From JBDNDK01 sp046719185 (lineage in GTDB: Bacteria > Armatimonadota > UBA5829), in contig JBDNDK010000134.1 of assembly GCA_046719185.1 (NCBI GenBank), forward strand, positions 1 through 6,728: DNA of 6,728 nucleotides, written 5' to 3'. Below are positions 4,654 through 6,728 of the stretch, piece by piece. The stretch's first letter is position 1; each line of letters starts with the position of its first letter. The translations under genes were made by a program, and so were the position numbers. The notes beneath the pieces were generated by a model. It did no database searches. It had not been told where the DNA came from and worked only from the letters and a program-made list of their open reading frames with translations.

Positions 4654-6728
4654 TTTATTGTAAATTTGCCAGCTGATGTTGAGCCAGAAACATCAGGATC
4701 ATACATACCAAATATATATGCAGGTAATATTTTATATTCACCAGGTGTTCTAGCTCTTAATTTATATTCAATTATATAATCTTTTGTATCCAAACTATCA
4801 ATATAAAATGATGCTTTATTATCTCTTATATCATGACCATTCCACCAATATCCCCATTCATAAGGGCTCAATCTGCCTCTATCAACGGCTTCAAAACCAG
4901 CAGGGAAATAATCATCAAGCATCAAATATCTATGTGATTTTGATGAGTTTATTATCAGTCTTACCAGTATTATATCACCACTAGAACAGCTTGTAATTTG
5001 ACTTCCAATTTTGCCTGTTTTACTAGAGAAATAATCAAGAGATGGCTTATAGTATTCTCTTTTAATTGATATACCAGAACTATTTAACACAGATGGTATT
5101 TCTTTTTTATTTATCACTTGTCTAACTTCTATGGTGTAGTATAATTTACCAGTGCCAGTTTTTGTGATTTCAATTGAATTGCTTCCAGATTTTAGGTCAG
5201 TGCCTTTAATATCAAGCACAATATCAGGTTCATTGATTGATGCACTATTAAAGCTTAGTTTTCCAACCTCTTTGCCATTTACTTTAACAGATGCATCAAA
5301 CTGAGGTGTAAGTTCATTTGATATCTTCACATAATCAGCAAGAGCATACAAAGCCATTGCAGTATCTCTTGTTGATGACCAATAGCTTGATTTTCTTTTA
5401 TTCATAAGCCATCTGAAAATGTTCTCAGCTCTAGGTTCATCTGGTCTTAATGCAATTAAAGCCCTTAATGCAAGAGATGTAGTTTCTGTTTGAGTGAAGT
5501 AATATGTATCATCATCCCAATACATCATATTATTTGCACTTGTTGCATTTTGCATTATATTGCTTAGAGCTATTCCAGCATTTTCAACATCACCAATTCT
5601 ATTAAATGCAAGTGCTAGATACGCATAGGATTTCACATTTCTATTTTGATCTTTTGAATTAGTAATCAGTGAGTTTAGAGTGTTTAACATTCCAGCTTTA
5701 TATTCTGCATTGCCTGTTAGTGTGAGAACATAATATCCAAAAGCTTTATCATGCAAGTCTATATCTTTTTGAGCAATTATGTTTCTTAATGCTCTAACAC
5801 CATTGTTGAGTATATCCTCATTAACAGTAAAACCAGCTGATCTTGCTTCAATGATGGCATTTAGAGCATAAGCAGTCATCCAAGGATTAGAACCATTATA
5901 ATAATACCAACCCCAACTGCCGTCATCATTTTGCATGTTGTATAGTTTATTCAATCCAGAGGCTATCATCTTTGGAAGTTCACTGCCCAAGTATGAACTG
6001 CCAATTCCAATCTGATTCATATTTTTATACAAAATAATATCAGGCAGTATTGAGCTTGTAACTTGTTCTACACATCCATAAGGATACTGTGCTAGATATT
6101 CTAGAGAACCTATCATTGATGATAAAAGTGATGGTGCAAGTCTTATTTTTACAAATGTTGAATCTCTGTTGAAGTCTTTATGCAGATGTATATTTTGAGT
6201 TTTGGTTTCATCTGCTGTTATAGTACCAGTAAAATACTTATTATCCATTATTCCAAATGGCATAACATTTAGATATACCCTCAGAGCATCTTTATATATA
6301 CCGGTATCAGCAGAGATTGTGATAGGTATCCTGCCTGATTTTGGTGCTGATACCTTCCATTTTATAACCTCACTTGATGAATCATTAACAGTTATCTCTC
6401 TAGTATCAGAGCCATCAATCACAAGGTTGGGTGCATCCATTTTTACAGTAATTTTCTGTCTCAATCCTGTATCATTATGAACCATTGTGCTAAAATATGA
6501 TGTGTCATGCTGGGTAAGAAATCTTGGTTTCTCTAGTCTCACCATTAAGTCTTTTTTAGTAGTAAAGTTATATTTTGCCTCTGCTACATTTGTAGTAGTT
6601 GTAATGCCTCTAACTGTAGTTCTCCAAGATGTGAGATTATCCGGAGCTTTGAAGCTTACCACTGCCTCACCATCTCTGTTTGTTACAACATCAGCTTTCC
6701 AGAATGCAGTATCTTTTAAGTCTTGCCT
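4650..6728 (-). CDS. Alpha-2-macroglobulin family protein, C-terminal part (5' end beyond window)
   Basis: This is the C-terminal portion of a bacterial alpha-2-macroglobulin, an exported thioester protein thought to trap proteases that attack the envelope. The frame is open to the window edge: before the GTG codon at 6662 it encodes DTAFWKADVVTNRDGEAV, a typical lead-in to VSFKAPDNLTSWRTTVRG, so 6662 is not the start. About 690 residues are present; full bacterial members are usually about 1,500-1,900, so the signal peptide, early MG domains and bait region lie outside. Counting from that GTG codon, an MG domain covers about 1-135. The thioester domain (about 170-450) carries YPYGCVEQ at 193-200 (thioester Cys197 and Gln200), DDGSWGWYYYNGSNPWMTAY at 246-265 and alpha/alpha-barrel helices. 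The C-terminal MG10-like domain (about 525-670) ends with PAYIFGMYDPDVSGS. The thioester motif is intact. The stop codon overlaps the VanW start, so the two form an operon. Confidence 0.93.
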   Translation of the reverse strand, partial: RQDLKDTAFWKADVVTNRDGEAVVSFKAPDNLTSWRTTVRGITTTTNVAEAKYNFTTKKDLMVRLEKPRFLTQHDTSYFSTMVHNDTGLRQKITVKMDAPNLVIDGSDTREITVNDSSSEVIKWKVSAPKSGRIPITISADTGIYKDALRVYLNVMPFGIMDNKYFTGTITADETKTQNIHLHKDFNRDSTFVKIRLAPSLLSSMIGSLEYLAQYPYGCVEQVTSSILPDIILYKNMNQIGIGSSYLGSELPKMIASGLNKLYNMQNDDGSWGWYYYNGSNPWMTAYALNAIIEARSAGFTVNEDILNNGVRALRNIIAQKDIDLHDKAFGYYVLTLTGNAEYKAGMLNTLNSLITNSKDQNRNVKSYAYLALAFNRIGDVENAGIALSNIMQNATSANNMMYWDDDTYYFTQTETTSLALRALIALRPDEPRAENIFRWLMNKRKSSYWSSTRDTAMALYALADYVKISNELTPQFDASVKVNGKEVGKLSFNSASINEPDIVLDIKGTDLKSGSNSIEITKTGTGKLYYTIEVRQVINKKEIPSVLNSSGISIKREYYKPSLDYFSSKTGKIGSQITSCSSGDIILVRLIINSSKSHRYLMLDDYFPAGFEAVDRGRLSPYEWGYWWNGHDIRDNKASFYIDSLDTKDYIIEYKLRARTPGEYKILPAYIFGMYDPDVSGSTSAGKFTIK

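Noticed and set aside
6202..6480. Open frame of 92 codons on the + strand inside the alpha-2-macroglobulin gene
   Set aside because: It lies wholly opposite a well-supported conserved coding region, has no convincing ribosome binding site and its product resembles no known protein.
6660..6662. GTG at 6662 as the start of the alpha-2-macroglobulin gene
   Set aside because: The frame continues to 6728 and encodes DTAFWKADVVTNRDGEAV, a conserved internal segment of the family, so this GTG is an internal Val codon.

Overview
This window is a compact, AT-rich bacterial segment. It holds three genes on the + strand (partial pgi, an octopine/nopaline dehydrogenase-family gene, and a cobalamin-binding mutase-like gene) that face two genes on the - strand (an alpha-2-macroglobulin-like protein, partial, followed by a VanW-family protein). 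Protein style points to a low-GC anaerobe, most likely a Clostridia-type Firmicute: Pgi is of the Firmicute type, and VanW proteins are commonest there. Bacterial alpha-2-macroglobulins are better known from Gram-negative or host-associated bacteria, so the phylum stays open.

Layout: 1-994 is the C-terminal three quarters of glucose-6-phosphate isomerase. An 81-base gap carries a perfect 10-bp hairpin and the ribosome binding site of the next gene. Positions 1076-2197 (opine dehydrogenase-like) and 2210-3847 (B12-domain plus mutase-like barrel) are 12 bases apart and very probably one operon. A 35-base gap between the convergent genes holds an imperfect hairpin that could end transcription from both sides. 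On the - strand, the alpha-2-macroglobulin gene (stop at 4650, start beyond the window) and the VanW gene (4653 to 3883) overlap by ATGA and should be translationally coupled. No gap exceeds 300 bases. No RNA gene, mobile element or CRISPR array was seen.

How the genes may work together: Pgi is central glycolysis and probably only a neighbour. The dehydrogenase/B12-protein pair looks like a two-step pathway on an amino acid or amino-acid conjugate. Its substrate cannot be read from the sequence, and it is the best candidate here for an undescribed system. The B12 protein has a non-canonical cobalamin motif (Cys in place of Asp in DxHxxG). The - strand pair is a cell-envelope module: a thioester protease-trap protein with an intact CVEQ motif, coupled to a membrane-anchored VanW protein rather than to the PbpC partner known from proteobacteria.
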